64,000 nucleotides of DNA from Actinobacteria bacterium HGW-Actinobacteria-1 (lineage in GTDB: Bacteria; Actinomycetota; Coriobacteriia; Anaerosomatales; Anaerosomataceae), in contig PHFB01000001.1 in assembly GCA_002841355.1 (NCBI GenBank), forward strand, positions 186,001 to 250,000, read 5' to 3'. Positions 33,105 through 44,170 of the stretch are shown piece by piece. The position numbers were made by a program, and so were the translations under genes. The stretch's first letter is position 1. Each line of letters opens with the position of its first letter. The notes under the pieces were generated by a model. It was not told the origin of the DNA. It saw only the letters and a program-made list of their open reading frames with translations, and searched no databases.

Positions 33105-33784
33105 TGAAGCGCCTTCTGACCGCGCTTATCATTGCATGCGTGCTGCTTGCTGGCTGTGCAACGGCGAAGGCGCCGGAGACGAAGGCGACAGCTGCATCGT
33201 CGGAAGCACCGGCGTATCTACTGGCCGCTGCGGACTTCACGCTTGCGCTAGAGGTGGGCGACGTCGCAACGCTGACGTCGCTCATCGCGCCGACCGACGA
33301 CGTCGTGACGCGCGAGATCGCCACCGTCGACGGCCAGTCCATCGATACCACCCGCGTCAAACGAAGCTGGAACGGCAGCTTGCTGACTACCATGTACGAC
33401 GACGTGACGATTCTCACGATCGGTGAGGTCACGAAGGTCGTGTCGGGCGTCAAAGGCGCAGATACGATGCCGCTCGTCCTGGTCGAGGTCGACGGGCATT
33501 GGCGTGTTGACACCGTGAACGGACATCCCGCGTACTTCCGGGTGCTGTCGACGACGCCGAGCGGCAGACAGTGCAACGAGAACATGCAGGCGATTCTCAT
33601 TGCTGCCTACGAGAAGCAGTGGGCCTCGGATACGCCTCACTTCCCGAAGACCGTACAGGAACTCGTGCCCGAGTACCTTCCGACGATGCCTGTCTGCGCA
33701 AGCGGTGGGACATACGTTTTCGAAATCGACGAGCCTGTCTGTTCTGTACATGGCGGCGGCTTCAACGACATCAACGGTCCCTAG
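33101..33784 (+). CDS. Putative lipoprotein with pseudopilin-like C-terminal region
   Basis: 227 residues. Signal peptide with lipobox LAGC (Cys about residue 19) followed by a low-complexity linker (KAPETKATAASSEAP), a central domain (FTLALEVGDVATLTSLIAPT, EVTKVVSGVKGAD), and a C-terminal part with RQCNENMQAILIAAYEKQW, LPTMPVCASGG, YVFEIDEPVCSVHGGGF. The tail resembles the Cys-containing end of the protein at 32171. It is the last gene of the accessory island before the rimP promoter. Confidence 0.7.
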   Translation: MMKRLLTALIIACVLLAGCATAKAPETKATAASSEAPAYLLAAADFTLALEVGDVATLTSLIAPTDDVVTREIATVDGQSIDTTRVKRSWNGSLLTTMYDDVTILTIGEVTKVVSGVKGADTMPLVLVEVDGHWRVDTVNGHPAYFRVLSTTPSGRQCNENMQAILIAAYEKQWASDTPHFPKTVQELVPEYLPTMPVCASGGTYVFEIDEPVCSVHGGGFNDINGP

Positions 33785-33805
33785 CGCCAAGCACGCTCGC
33801 GCGGT

Positions 33806-33833
33806 TTGCCGCACGCTTGTGCTGTGGTAGAAT
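33806..33833 (+). promoter_or_regulatory. Promoter of the rimP-nusA-infB operon
   Basis: TTGCCG (33806-33811) and TAGAAT (33828-33833) are separated by 16 bp, 80 bp before the rimP start. It marks the right boundary of the accessory island and the return to housekeeping genes. Confidence 0.62.
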
Positions 33834-33912
33834 CCCCTTTGCACGAACAGAAGCGTCCTTGCGAGAAGTGGGCTTACACCCGCTTCTTTTCGTCTGGAAG
33901 GAGGTCGGAGGC

Positions 33913-34398
33913 ATGGCAAAGGATCTGGCGGCTCAACTCACCGCATTGTTGGAGCCCCTGGCTTCCGGCCACGGCATGGAGATCGTCGCAGTAGAGGTCA
34001 TCGGTCAGGGCGGCTCTCCCGTCGTCCGCGTGTACCTCGACAAAGAAGGCGGCGTCGATATCGACGTGATCTGCTCGGCGAACAACTGGATCTCTGACGC
34101 GCTCGACGCGGCGGACATGATCGCAACGCACTACACGCTCGAAGTCTCGTCTCCGGGAATCGAGCGGCCGCTCACAAAGCGCGCACACTGGGAGCGCTTC
34201 ACTGGTCAGAACGCGACCGTGAAGACCGCACAGCCGATCGATGGACGCAAGACGTTCACCGGACGGATCGACGGCATGGATGGCGACGATATCGTCCTCT
34301 CGGCCGAAAGCACCACCTACCGCATCCCGTTGGATGCAGTGAAGAAAGCAAACCTGAAGGTTGACTTCGGTTCCATCGAAGAAGGGAAGACGCGATGA
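33913..34398 (+). CDS. rimP: Ribosome maturation factor RimP
   Basis: 161 residues from ATG 33913 with AAGGAGGTCGGAGGC upstream; longer readings run back through the promoter. N-terminal domain with ALLEPLASGHGMEIVAVEV and GSPVVRVYLDKEGGVDID, then YTLEVSSPGIERPLTKRAHW, the RimP signature, and a C-terminal SH3-like domain. It assists 30S subunit maturation. It overlaps nusA by 4 nt. Confidence 0.95.
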   Translation: MAKDLAAQLTALLEPLASGHGMEIVAVEVIGQGGSPVVRVYLDKEGGVDIDVICSANNWISDALDAADMIATHYTLEVSSPGIERPLTKRAHWERFTGQNATVKTAQPIDGRKTFTGRIDGMDGDDIVLSAESTTYRIPLDAVKKANLKVDFGSIEEGKTR

Positions 34399-35543
34399 GC
34401 TCGGAACTGATGGACGCGCTACGTCAGCTCGCGCGTGAGAAGAACATCGACGAGATCGAGATGCTCGACAGGCTCGAGTCGACGCTTGCGACCACGTACA
34501 AGAAGACGCTCGACCTGGAGAACGACGCCCGGGTGACCATCGACCGTGAGAACGGCCGCATCCGCGTGTTCGAGCTCGTCCCGGTCGGCGGCACCGAAGA
34601 GGAGCCTGTGTTCGAGGAGAACGACATCACCCCCTCGGACATCTCCCGCTTCGCCGCACAGGCCGCCAAGCAGGTCATCACGTCCGCCATCCGCGAAGCC
34701 GAGCGCGAGCAGATCTTCGAGGAGTACGCGGACCGCATCGGCGACAGCGTGACGGGTACCGTCCAGCAGTCGGACTCGCGCTACACCCTCATCAAGATCC
34801 GCGAGGGCGTTGAGGCGCTTCTTCCGCCGGCCGAGCAGCCCCCGAACGAGCGCTACGATCACAACCAGCGCATCAAGGCGCTCATCATCGACGTCCGCAA
34901 GTCGTCGGCGAACGAGCCGTCGATCGTTGTGTCGCGTACGCACCCGAACCTCATCAAGCGTCTCTTCGAGCTTGAAGTGCCCGAGATCTACGACGGCATC
35001 GTCGAGATCAAGAGCGTGGCACGGGAGCCCGGGCTGCGCAGCAAGATCGCGGTCTCCTCGCGTGAGTCCGGTCTCGACCCGGTCGGCGCGTGCGTGGGCC
35101 CGAAGGGCAGCCGTGTGCGCATGGTCGTGGCCGAGCTGCGCGGCGAGCGCATCGACGTCGTGCCGTGGTCCGAGACGCCCTCGGCGTTCGTGGGTAACGC
35201 ACTATCGCCCGCGAAGGTTTCAACCGTCATCACCAACGACGCGGAGCACACCGCTACCGTGATCGTTCCGGACGACCAGCTCTCGCTGGCTATCGGCAAG
35301 GAGGGCCAGAACGCCCGCCTCGCCGCCAAGCTCACTGGCTGGCGTATCGACATCAAGAGCGTCGCGCAGGCGATGGAGAGCGGCCTTGCGCACGCCATTG
35401 CTGCGGGAGAGACCATGGTCGTTGAGGAAGGCGACGGACGTTGCATCGCCGAGACGAGCGACGGCATCCGCTGCCGCAACAAGAGCCTCCCCGGCAAGCG
35501 CTACTGCAGGATCCACGATAAGGAGGCCGGCGCGTCGGCATGA
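34395..35543 (+). CDS. nusA: Transcription termination/antitermination factor NusA with a Cys/His tail
   Basis: 382 residues. N-terminal RNAP-binding domain, S1 domain (DRIGDSVTGTVQQSDSRYTL) and two KH domains (ACVGPKGSRVRMVVAELRGE; IGKEGQNARLAAKLTGWRID). After the second KH domain an unusual tail carries Cys-x7-Cys-x8-Cys-x2-His (RCIAETSDGIRC, GKRYCRIHD), which could bind one zinc; the standard NusA of this length ends near the KH2 domain. It lies between rimP and rnpM in the usual order and overlaps both by 4 nt. Confidence 0.94.
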   Translation: MSSELMDALRQLAREKNIDEIEMLDRLESTLATTYKKTLDLENDARVTIDRENGRIRVFELVPVGGTEEEPVFEENDITPSDISRFAAQAAKQVITSAIREAEREQIFEEYADRIGDSVTGTVQQSDSRYTLIKIREGVEALLPPAEQPPNERYDHNQRIKALIIDVRKSSANEPSIVVSRTHPNLIKRLFELEVPEIYDGIVEIKSVAREPGLRSKIAVSSRESGLDPVGACVGPKGSRVRMVVAELRGERIDVVPWSETPSAFVGNALSPAKVSTVITNDAEHTATVIVPDDQLSLAIGKEGQNARLAAKLTGWRIDIKSVAQAMESGLAHAIAAGETMVVEEGDGRCIAETSDGIRCRNKSLPGKRYCRIHDKEAGASA

Positions 35544-35815
35544 AAGTGAGGAAGCCGCCGCTTCGTTCGTGTCTCGGCTGCGGTCGGGAAGCGGACAAGC
35601 GTGAACTCGTTCGGTTCGTCCGTACGCAAGACGGCGAGGTGCACGTTGACCCCTCCGGCAAGTTGAACGGGCGCGGCGGGTACGTGTGCGCAACGATGCA
35701 GTGCTTCGAGGCTGCGGTGCGCAAGAAGAGGTTCGCAACGGCGCTCCATGCGAACCTACGCGAAGACGATGTGGAGCGATTGAGACGAGAATTCGAGCAC
35801 ACGCTTAGCACATAG
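35540..35815 (+). CDS. rnpM: YlxR family RNA-binding protein (RnpM)
   Basis: 91 residues. The YlxR signature is RSCLGC-like (PLRSCLGCGREADKRELVRFVR), followed by VDPSGKLNGRGGYVCATMQC. Family members bind RNA; in Bacillus subtilis the protein is reported to interact with RNase P. It sits between nusA and infB as in most Gram-positive genomes. Confidence 0.92.
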   Translation: MKVRKPPLRSCLGCGREADKRELVRFVRTQDGEVHVDPSGKLNGRGGYVCATMQCFEAAVRKKRFATALHANLREDDVERLRREFEHTLST

Positions 35816-35845
35816 CGAACGCTCGCGACCAGGACGGTGACGCCC

Positions 35846-38281
<2,436 letters not shown>

Positions 38282-38287
38282 CCCCTT

Positions 38288-38665
38288 ATGAAGATCACGC
38301 CTCGAACTCGCAAACTGAATGAATCCATACGGGAGGCCCTGGCCTCGATTCTGCTCGAAGAGGTCAGGGACCCCCGTGTCGACTTCGCCACCGTCACTGG
38401 TGCGCGCATCAGCCCGGACATGCGCTATGCGGACATCTACGTCATCACGCATGGCGATCAGGCGCGCTACGACGACCTCATCGCCGGCCTCGAGTCCGCC
38501 AAGGGCCGCATCCGCAACGAACTCGGGAAGCGCGTTGCACTGCGCTTCCTTCCTGCGCTGCGCTTCCACATCGACCAGAGCGTCGATGAAGGCATGCGCA
38601 TCTCGGTCGCACTGCGCGAAGAGGCCGAGCGCCGTCCGATCGCCTCGGACGAGACGGACGAGTAG
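38288..38665 (+). CDS. rbfA: Ribosome-binding factor A
   Basis: 125 residues from ATG 38288. KH-like fold with LNESIREALASILLEEVRDP, FATVTGARISPDMRYADIYV and RFLPALRFHIDQSVDEG, all hallmarks of RbfA, which helps 16S rRNA 5' end maturation. nrnA follows 2 nt after the stop. Confidence 0.95.
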   Translation: MKITPRTRKLNESIREALASILLEEVRDPRVDFATVTGARISPDMRYADIYVITHGDQARYDDLIAGLESAKGRIRNELGKRVALRFLPALRFHIDQSVDEGMRISVALREEAERRPIASDETDE

Positions 38666-38667
38666 CT

Positions 38668-39639
38668 GTGTCCGGCCGCACTGAGCTCCTCGAGCAGGTG
38701 GCCGAGACCCTGCTCGCTGCCGAGAGCATCGCCATCTGCGCGCACGTCGATCCCGATGGCGACGCGATAGGAAGCACACTTGGCCTCGCGCACCTGCTGC
38801 GCGGCTGTGGCGTAGCAGTCACCCCGCTCCTTGCGTCGGGTGACCGTGCTCCGGCGACGTACGCGTTCCTTCCCGGGGCCGACACCTTGCAGGCCGCGAC
38901 CACGAACGTCACATGCGATCTCTTCGTCGCCCTCGACGCACCCGATCCGGCGCGCCTCGGCGACGCGCGCGATCTGGCGCTTAACGCGAGGCGCCTCGTG
39001 GTGATCGACCACCATCCTGACAACAAGTACTACGGCATACTGAACCTGGTCGACGAGCGCGCAGCCGCCACCGGCGAGCTTCTGTGGGAGCTGCTGCCGT
39101 ATCTGGGGTGTGCTCCCGAGTCGATCGCCGCCATGTGTCTGTTCACCGCGCTCATGACCGACACTGGTCGATTCTCGTACGGCAATACCACGCCGGCCGC
39201 ACTCCGCCACGCTGCCGAGATGATCGAGGCCGGCGCCAACGTCGTCGATCTGTACCGTCACGTGTACGAGAACCGTTCGCGTGGCGCCCTCGCGCTGGTC
39301 GCCCGCACGATCGGACGACTCACCTTCGCCAATGCGGGACACGTGGCGTACTCCTGGATCGACACCAACGACTTCGCCGAGACGGGCGCCCTGCCCGAGG
39401 AGACCGAGAACCTCATCGACGAGATCCGGGTCGTAAGCGGAGTCGACGCCGTGGCACTGCTCAAAGTCTCGCACGATTCCGTGCGCGTGAGCCTGCGCGC
39501 CAAGAACGGCTACGACGTGGGTCTTGTCGCGCGTACCCTCGGCGGTGGCGGCCATGCGGCTGCTGCAGGTTTCACCCGTGCGGGAAGCCTGGAATCCGTT
39601 CTCGGCGAGCTGCTTCCGCTCCTGCCATCGGTGGGCTGA
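38668..39639 (+). CDS. nrnA: DHH/DHHA1 phosphoesterase (NrnA-type oligoribonuclease/pAp phosphatase)
   Basis: 323 residues from GTG 38668. DHH domain motifs: AHVDPDGDAIGSTLGL, FVALDAPDPARLG, VVIDHHPDN (the DHH box) and TALMTDTGRFSYGNT; the C-terminal DHHA1 domain ends with GGGGHAAAAGF. It degrades short RNA oligonucleotides and 3'-phosphoadenosine phosphate in characterised homologues. The position between rbfA and truB is standard. Confidence 0.94.
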   Translation: MSGRTELLEQVAETLLAAESIAICAHVDPDGDAIGSTLGLAHLLRGCGVAVTPLLASGDRAPATYAFLPGADTLQAATTNVTCDLFVALDAPDPARLGDARDLALNARRLVVIDHHPDNKYYGILNLVDERAAATGELLWELLPYLGCAPESIAAMCLFTALMTDTGRFSYGNTTPAALRHAAEMIEAGANVVDLYRHVYENRSRGALALVARTIGRLTFANAGHVAYSWIDTNDFAETGALPEETENLIDEIRVVSGVDAVALLKVSHDSVRVSLRAKNGYDVGLVARTLGGGGHAAAAGFTRAGSLESVLGELLPLLPSVG

Positions 39640-39640
39640 C

Positions 39641-40540
39641 ATGGGGCGCAGGGGCGCAACGGGCCTGGCCGGCATACTCCCGGTCGATAAGCCGAGCGGC
39701 ATGACCAGCCATGATGTCGTCGCCAGGATCCGCCGTATGACAGGGGAGGGACGCGTCGGTCACGCCGGCACGCTTGATCCTATGGCGACCGGACTGCTCG
39801 TGATACTGGTCGGTCCGTACACCCGGCTGGAGCCGTATCTCAGCTCCGCGGAGAAGGCGTACGAAGCCACGATCGCATTCGGTTCTGCCACCGATACCGA
39901 TGATGCCGAGGGAACGGTCGTGCGCACCGGAGCGCTGCGCCCCGAACTCCTCGATACAGCGTTCGCTGCAGATACTCTGTCGAACCTCCTCGGCCCGTCG
40001 CAGCAGCGACCGCCGGCGTACTCGGCGATAAAGGTGGGCGGCGAGGTCGCTCACCGTGCTGCCCGCGCTGGCGCACCGCTCGAGCTTGCCGAGCGCGCGA
40101 TCGAAGTCTTCTCGGCCGAGCTGCTTGGTATCGATGCCGAGAACGCTGCATGGCACGTGCGCTTCTGCGTGTCCAAGGGGACGTACATCCGGGCTCTCGC
40201 ACGCGACCTTGGCGAGATGGTAGGCGTTCCCGCGCACCTTGCCGCGCTGCGACGGACCGCGAGCGGAACGCTTCGCATCGAAGACGCCGTGACCCTCGAC
40301 GAGTCCGCCGACATCACCACGCGATTCGTCGACCCCGTCTTGGCTCTCGGACTCGTAGCCGTCGAGGTCGACCCGGCGCTCATCGCGAACGGCTCGGCTC
40401 TGCCTCGCGACACGGCTTCGCAGATTCCGGATGAGACCGATGTTGCCATCGTTTCGGAGGGCGCTCTGCTTGCAATCTACCGTACGACGCCGAGACAGCT
40501 CGCTCCTCGCGTCGTCCTTCCACCGAGGAGCCCGGCATGA
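39641..40540 (+). CDS. truB: tRNA pseudouridine(55) synthase TruB
   Basis: 299 residues from ATG 39641; an upstream-extended reading overlaps nrnA. GILPVDKPSGMTSHDVVARIR near the N terminus, then GRVGHAGTLDPMATGLL with the catalytic Asp of the GTLDP motif, QRPPAYSAIKVGG, and CSKGTYIR-like VSKGTYIRALARDLG identify TruB. It forms pseudouridine 55 in the T-loop. It overlaps ribF by 4 nt. Confidence 0.96.
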   Translation: MGRRGATGLAGILPVDKPSGMTSHDVVARIRRMTGEGRVGHAGTLDPMATGLLVILVGPYTRLEPYLSSAEKAYEATIAFGSATDTDDAEGTVVRTGALRPELLDTAFAADTLSNLLGPSQQRPPAYSAIKVGGEVAHRAARAGAPLELAERAIEVFSAELLGIDAENAAWHVRFCVSKGTYIRALARDLGEMVGVPAHLAALRRTASGTLRIEDAVTLDESADITTRFVDPVLALGLVAVEVDPALIANGSALPRDTASQIPDETDVAIVSEGALLAIYRTTPRQLAPRVVLPPRSPA

Positions 40541-41472
40541 CGGAGATCATCACCTTCAGAAGCGGCATGCCGCCACTGGGCCCGGCCGTGGTGGCCATCG
40601 GCGTCTTCGACGGCGTTCATCTCGGACATCAGATGCTCGTGAAAGATGCGATCGAGCTCGCGCACACGAGTGACGCGCGCGCGGTCGTGCTCACATTCGA
40701 CCGTGACCCGGACCGCGTGGTGATGCCGGACAAGGCTGCTCCGCAGCTCCTGGAACTCGAGGACAAGGTGCGACTGCTTGCCGAGCTCGGCCCCGATATC
40801 GTGCTGGTCGTGCCGTTCGACACTGCGGTGGCTGCGATGACGCCCGAGGCGTTCATCGATCACGTGTTGCTTGCATCCGTGACCCCGATTGCGGTCGCCG
40901 TGGGCCACGATTTCCGCTTCGGAACGCGCGCCTCAGGCGATATCGGCACGCTCCAGGACTCCGGTCGCGTGCACGGGTTCGCCGTACGCTCGCACGACCT
41001 GCTTGAAGCCGATGGGGCGCCCGTCACCTCCACGCGCATTCGGGCGATGCTCGCACAAGGGGACGTCAGTGGTGCAACGCGCTTGCTTGGGAGGCGCCAC
41101 TTCGTCTCCGGTCGGGTAACACGCGGGAGGGGAGCGGGGCATGAACTTGGCGTGCCCACCGCGAACGTGATGACGCACTCATGGACGGCTCTGCCTGCCG
41201 ATGGTGTCTACGCCGGGCGCGCTCGCCTTGGTGACACCTGGCATGATTGCGCCGTCTCGGTCGGCTTGCCGCCGACCTTCCCTGGTGCCTCGGACCTGCT
41301 CGAGGCACACTTGATCGACTACGACGGGCCCGATCTGTACGGCGAGACGCTCACCGTCGAGTTCGTCGGTCGCGTTCGCGATCAGCGGAGATTCTCAGCA
41401 CGCGAGGAGCTCACGGCAGCCATCGCAGCCGACATCACAACCGTCCGTGAGCTGCTGAAATCCGGGGGATAA
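40537..41472 (+). CDS. ribF: Bifunctional riboflavin kinase/FAD synthetase
   Basis: 311 residues. N-terminal nucleotidyltransferase domain (VVAIGVFDGVHLGHQMLV, LTFDRDP, VAVGHDFRFGTRASGD) and C-terminal riboflavin kinase domain (VTRGRGAGHELGVPTANV, ADGVYAGRARLGD, FVGRVRDQRRFSAREEL). It converts riboflavin to FMN and FAD. It closes the rimP operon; a separate promoter precedes rpsO. Confidence 0.95.
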   Translation: MTEIITFRSGMPPLGPAVVAIGVFDGVHLGHQMLVKDAIELAHTSDARAVVLTFDRDPDRVVMPDKAAPQLLELEDKVRLLAELGPDIVLVVPFDTAVAAMTPEAFIDHVLLASVTPIAVAVGHDFRFGTRASGDIGTLQDSGRVHGFAVRSHDLLEADGAPVTSTRIRAMLAQGDVSGATRLLGRRHFVSGRVTRGRGAGHELGVPTANVMTHSWTALPADGVYAGRARLGDTWHDCAVSVGLPPTFPGASDLLEAHLIDYDGPDLYGETLTVEFVGRVRDQRRFSAREELTAAIAADITTVRELLKSGG

Positions 41473-41478
41473 TCACCC

Positions 41479-41507
41479 CTGACGTGCGGAAACTTATCTG
41501 CTATACT
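41479..41507 (+). promoter_or_regulatory. Promoter of rpsO
   Basis: CTGACG (41479-41484) and TATACT (41502-41507) with 17-bp spacing, giving a leader of about 90 nt before the rpsO ATG. Such a leader could bind S15 for autoregulation, but no known motif was confirmed. Confidence 0.65.
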
Positions 41508-41600
41508 TGCGCGGTTGTTCTGGTACCCCTGCCTGGGATTAGCGAGTCACCGCCGCTCTTCTCGGACTCGGGCGAAAACAAGTGAAAGGTGAAAGAGAAT

Positions 41601-41870
41601 ATGGCACTGGAGAAGGACGTAAAGTCCACGATCATCGCCGACCACGCTCGCACCGAGAGCGACACCGGCTCCCCCGAGGTTCAGGTCGCGCTTCTCACGC
41701 AGCGCATCCGTGACCTTACCGAGCACCTCCGCTACCACAAGCACGATCACCACTGCCGCCGCGGGCTGCTCAAGCTCGTCGGCCAGCGCCGTCGCCTTCT
41801 GAACTACCTCAAGAAGAACGACATCGAGCGCTACCGTGCGATCGTCGCCAAGCTGGGGCTGCGCAACTAA
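41601..41870 (+). CDS. rpsO: 30S ribosomal protein S15
   Basis: 89 residues from ATG 41601 with GTGAAAGAGAAT upstream. Typical S15: [55 protein letters not shown]. It is followed by a strong hairpin and pnp, the classic rpsO-pnp arrangement. Confidence 0.97.
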   Translation: MALEKDVKSTIIADHARTESDTGSPEVQVALLTQRIRDLTEHLRYHKHDHHCRRGLLKLVGQRRRLLNYLKKNDIERYRAIVAKLGLRN

Positions 41871-41888
41871 TCTTGTGAATCGGCTCGT

Positions 41889-41915
41889 GAAGGCGGGAGA
41901 CTCTCTCCCGCCTTC
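41889..41915 (+). terminator. Terminator/processing hairpin between rpsO and pnp
   Basis: Perfect 12-bp stem GAAGGCGGGAGA (41889-41900) / TCTCCCGCCTTC (41904-41915) with a 3-nt loop. The downstream T-run is weak (CGTGTCAT). It may also be an RNase III-type processing site, as known for rpsO-pnp in other bacteria. Confidence 0.72.
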
Positions 41916-41991
41916 CGTGTCATAGGGGCCACGGCCCCGGGTACGTTCCTGCAAGGACGTAGGAACGACTGAAGAAGAAAGAGGAAGAGGC

Positions 41992-44166
41992 ATGGGAAAA
42001 GTCACTGAAACGTTTGAACTGTACGGCAAGGAATACACGCTTGAGACCGGCGAGCTGGCCAAGCAGGCAGGTGGTGCAGTGCTCGTCCGCCAGGGCGACA
42101 CGATGGTGCTCGTCACCGCCACGGCATCGAAGCAGCCGAAGGACCTGGATTTCTTCCCGCTCACGGTGGATTTCGAAGAGCGGATGTACGCCGCGGGCAA
42201 GCTCCCCGGCGGCTTCATCAAGCGTGAGAGCCGTCCTTCCGAGAAGGCCACGCTCACCGCACGTATGATCGACCGTCCGATTCGCTCGTCGTTCGCCGAC
42301 GGCTTCCGCAACGAGGTCCAGGTCATCGCGACCGTCCTCTCGGCGGATCAGGTCAACCAGCCTGACGTCATCTCGATCATGGGCGCCTCCTCGGCACTGC
42401 TTGCCGCAGGTATCCCGTTCGAGGGTCCGCTTGCGGGCGTTCGCGTGTGCCGCGACGAAGACGGCGAGTTCATCGTGAACCCGTCCTTCGAGGATGCCGA
42501 GCTTTCCGACCTCGACCTCGTGGTCGCGGGTAGCAAGGACGCCGTGTACATGCTCGAGGCCGGCGCGCAGGAGGTCACCGAGGAGGACATGCTCGCTGCC
42601 CTCATGTTTGCGCAGGAGGCAATCGGCAAGTTCTGCGAGGCGCAGGAGAAGTTCCTCGCCAAGCTCGAGATCACGCCGATGGACGTGCCGATCCACGAGA
42701 TCGACGCCGCCTTGAAGGACCGTGTGTTCTCGGCCGGTGCCGAGAAGATGAAGGTCGCCCTGCACAACGCCGACAAGCACGCCCGCATGGGTGACGTCGC
42801 CGCGGTGAAGGACGAGATCCTCGCAACGTTCACGGCCGAGGAGATGGCCGCTGACGGCAAGGACATCAAGGCGCTTCTCAAGCAGCTTGAGAAGAAGACC
42901 ATGCGCGCCATGGTTCTCGAAGAGGGCGAGCGCGCCGACGGCCGCAAGCTCGACGAAGTCCGCCAGATCACGACGACCGCCGGCTTCCTGCCGCTGTCGC
43001 ACGGCTCGGGCCTGTTCACCCGCGGTCAGACGCAGGTCCTCTCGGTGCTTACACTCGGTATGCTTTCCGAGTGGCAGCGCATCGACACGATCGACGTGTC
43101 CGAGGGCAAGCGCTACATCCATCACTACAACTTCCCGCCGTTCTCGACCGGCGAAGTCGGCTTCATGCGTGGCCCGAAGCGCCGCGACATCGGCCACGGC
43201 GCCCTCGCAGAGCGTGCACTGCTCCCGGTCATTCCGGTAGAGGAGGAGTTCCCTTACACCGTCCGCATCGTCTCCGAGGTGCTTGAGTCCAACGGCTCCT
43301 CGTCGATGGGTTCGGTCTGCGGTTCTACCCTCGCGCTCATGGACGCCGGCTGCCCGATCAAGGCTCCTGTCTCCGGTATCGCGATGGGCCTCATCAAGGA
43401 GGGTGACGACGTCGCCATCCTGACCGACATCCAGGGCCTTGAGGACTTCCTCGGCGACATGGACTTCAAAGTCGCAGGCACCGAGAACGGCATCACCGCG
43501 ATGCAGATGGACAACAAGGCCAAGGGCCTGTCGGTAGAGATCCTTCGCAAGGCGCTTATGCAGGCCAAGGAAGGTCGTGCCTTCATCCTCGCCAAGATGA
43601 TGGAGTCCATCGACACTCCTCGCGAGGACCTCAAGCCGTTCGCACCGCGTGTGGTCACCATCAAGATCCCGACCGACAAGATCCGCGACATCATCGGCCC
43701 TGGTGGCAAGATCATCCGTGCCATCATCGAAGAGACCGGCGCGTCGATCGACGTCAACGACGACGGTACCGTCTACGTCGCGTCGCGCGATGCCGGCGGA
43801 CTTGCCGCAGTGGAGCGCATCAAGGCGATCATCAAGGACGTCGAGCCTGGTGAGCACTTCACCGGTCGCGTCGTGTCGATCCAGCCGTTCGGCGCGTTCG
43901 TCGAGCTCATCCCAGGCAAGGACGGCCTGCTGCACATTTCGCGCATGGCCAAGGGCCGCATCGATCACGTTGAAGACGTCATCAACGTCGGCGACGAAGT
44001 CGAAGTCGTAGTGCTCGAGGTCGACGATCGTGGCAAGGTCAGCCTGGACGCCGTGAACAAGTTCGACGTGCCCGAGAAGGCACCGGGCGCACCGAGCTCC
44101 GACAGCCGTCCGCCGCGCCGCGACGATCGTGGCCGCGACGACCGCAAGCCCCGTCGGCACCACTAA
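41992..44166 (+). CDS. pnp: Polyribonucleotide nucleotidyltransferase (PNPase)
   Basis: 724 residues from ATG 41992, with AAGAGGAAGAGGC upstream. Two RNase PH-like domains (FPLTVDFEERMYAAGKLPGG; LTLGMLSEWQRID, YNFPPFSTGEVG), then KH (IRDIIGPGGKIIRAIIEETG) and S1 (GEHFTGRVVSIQPFGAFVEL) domains, and an Arg/Asp-rich tail. It degrades RNA from the 3' end phosphorolytically. A small inverted repeat (CGTTCCT...AGGAACG, 41943-41966) in the leader may be a feedback element. The next gene follows 4 nt after the stop. Confidence 0.97.
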   Translation: MGKVTETFELYGKEYTLETGELAKQAGGAVLVRQGDTMVLVTATASKQPKDLDFFPLTVDFEERMYAAGKLPGGFIKRESRPSEKATLTARMIDRPIRSSFADGFRNEVQVIATVLSADQVNQPDVISIMGASSALLAAGIPFEGPLAGVRVCRDEDGEFIVNPSFEDAELSDLDLVVAGSKDAVYMLEAGAQEVTEEDMLAALMFAQEAIGKFCEAQEKFLAKLEITPMDVPIHEIDAALKDRVFSAGAEKMKVALHNADKHARMGDVAAVKDEILATFTAEEMAADGKDIKALLKQLEKKTMRAMVLEEGERADGRKLDEVRQITTTAGFLPLSHGSGLFTRGQTQVLSVLTLGMLSEWQRIDTIDVSEGKRYIHHYNFPPFSTGEVGFMRGPKRRDIGHGALAERALLPVIPVEEEFPYTVRIVSEVLESNGSSSMGSVCGSTLALMDAGCPIKAPVSGIAMGLIKEGDDVAILTDIQGLEDFLGDMDFKVAGTENGITAMQMDNKAKGLSVEILRKALMQAKEGRAFILAKMMESIDTPREDLKPFAPRVVTIKIPTDKIRDIIGPGGKIIRAIIEETGASIDVNDDGTVYVASRDAGGLAAVERIKAIIKDVEPGEHFTGRVVSIQPFGAFVELIPGKDGLLHISRMAKGRIDHVEDVINVGDEVEVVVLEVDDRGKVSLDAVNKFDVPEKAPGAPSSDSRPPRRDDRGRDDRKPRRHH

Positions 44167-44170
44167 CACC

